Positions 6,641 to 7,124 of a stretch of DNA of 7,124 nucleotides are shown here, piece by piece. Source of the DNA: an uncultured Chloroflexota bacterium (lineage in GTDB: Bacteria > Chloroflexota > Anaerolineae > Aggregatilineales > Phototrophicaceae). The translations under genes were made by a program, and so were the position numbers. The stretch is from positions 1 to 7,124 of the forward strand of contig CAIVEA010000253.1 of assembly GCA_903904765.1 (NCBI GenBank), read 5' to 3'. The notes under the pieces were generated by a model. It did no database searches and was not told where the DNA came from. It worked only from the letters and a program-made list of their open reading frames with translations. Every line of letters starts with the position of its first letter. The first letter of the stretch is position 1.

Positions 6641-7124
<484 letters not shown>

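Overview
The window reads as chromosomal DNA of a bacterium of moderately high GC content, entirely coding on the + strand, with seven genes packed head to tail and almost no spare DNA. My best guess for the source is the Chloroflexota (Anaerolineae-like or a relative). This rests on gene content as I know it: a YvcK protein with a two-helix membrane anchor, a DUF1461/TIGR01906-type membrane protein, a fused membrane/spermidine-synthase-like protein, and a MoxR-DUF58 pair. No rRNA or other phylogenetic marker is present, so the assignment is an inference.

Layout. Positions 1-465 are the C-terminal end of a MoxR-type AAA+ ATPase, cut by the window edge. After 6 bp comes its usual partner, a DUF58 protein (472-1725). 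After 14 bp follows a flavin-dependent monomeric sarcosine oxidase / N-methyltryptophan oxidase family enzyme (1740-2882) with the family's active-site residues visible. Nineteen bp later a TTG-started membrane protein with a spermidine-synthase-like C-terminal domain begins (2902-4494). Its stop overlaps by 1 bp the start of a four-helix DUF1461-type membrane protein (4494-5189). These five genes look like one transcription unit. A 92-bp gap with a sigma70-like promoter precedes yvcK (5282-6583). A 71-bp gap with a strong ribosome binding site precedes a type I glyceraldehyde-3-phosphate dehydrogenase gene (6655 to the window edge).

How the genes fit together. MoxR and DUF58 proteins are known to act together as chaperone/assembly or envelope-stress modules. 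YvcK is needed for gluconeogenic growth and cell-wall precursor control in other bacteria. It lies next to gap here, as it does in looser form in Actinobacteria (yvcK-whiA-gap-pgk-tpi), but without whiA in between. The oxidase and the two membrane proteins have no obvious shared pathway with their neighbours.

No CRISPR array, insertion sequence, tRNA, rRNA, phage gene or defence system is visible. The most unusual signals are: a small palindromic repeat-like sequence inside the DUF58 reading frame, whose two translations match the usual peptides of widespread intragenic palindromic repeats; the membrane-anchored form of YvcK; and the spermidine-synthase-like domain with altered catalytic motifs. 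I found no convincing undescribed system.
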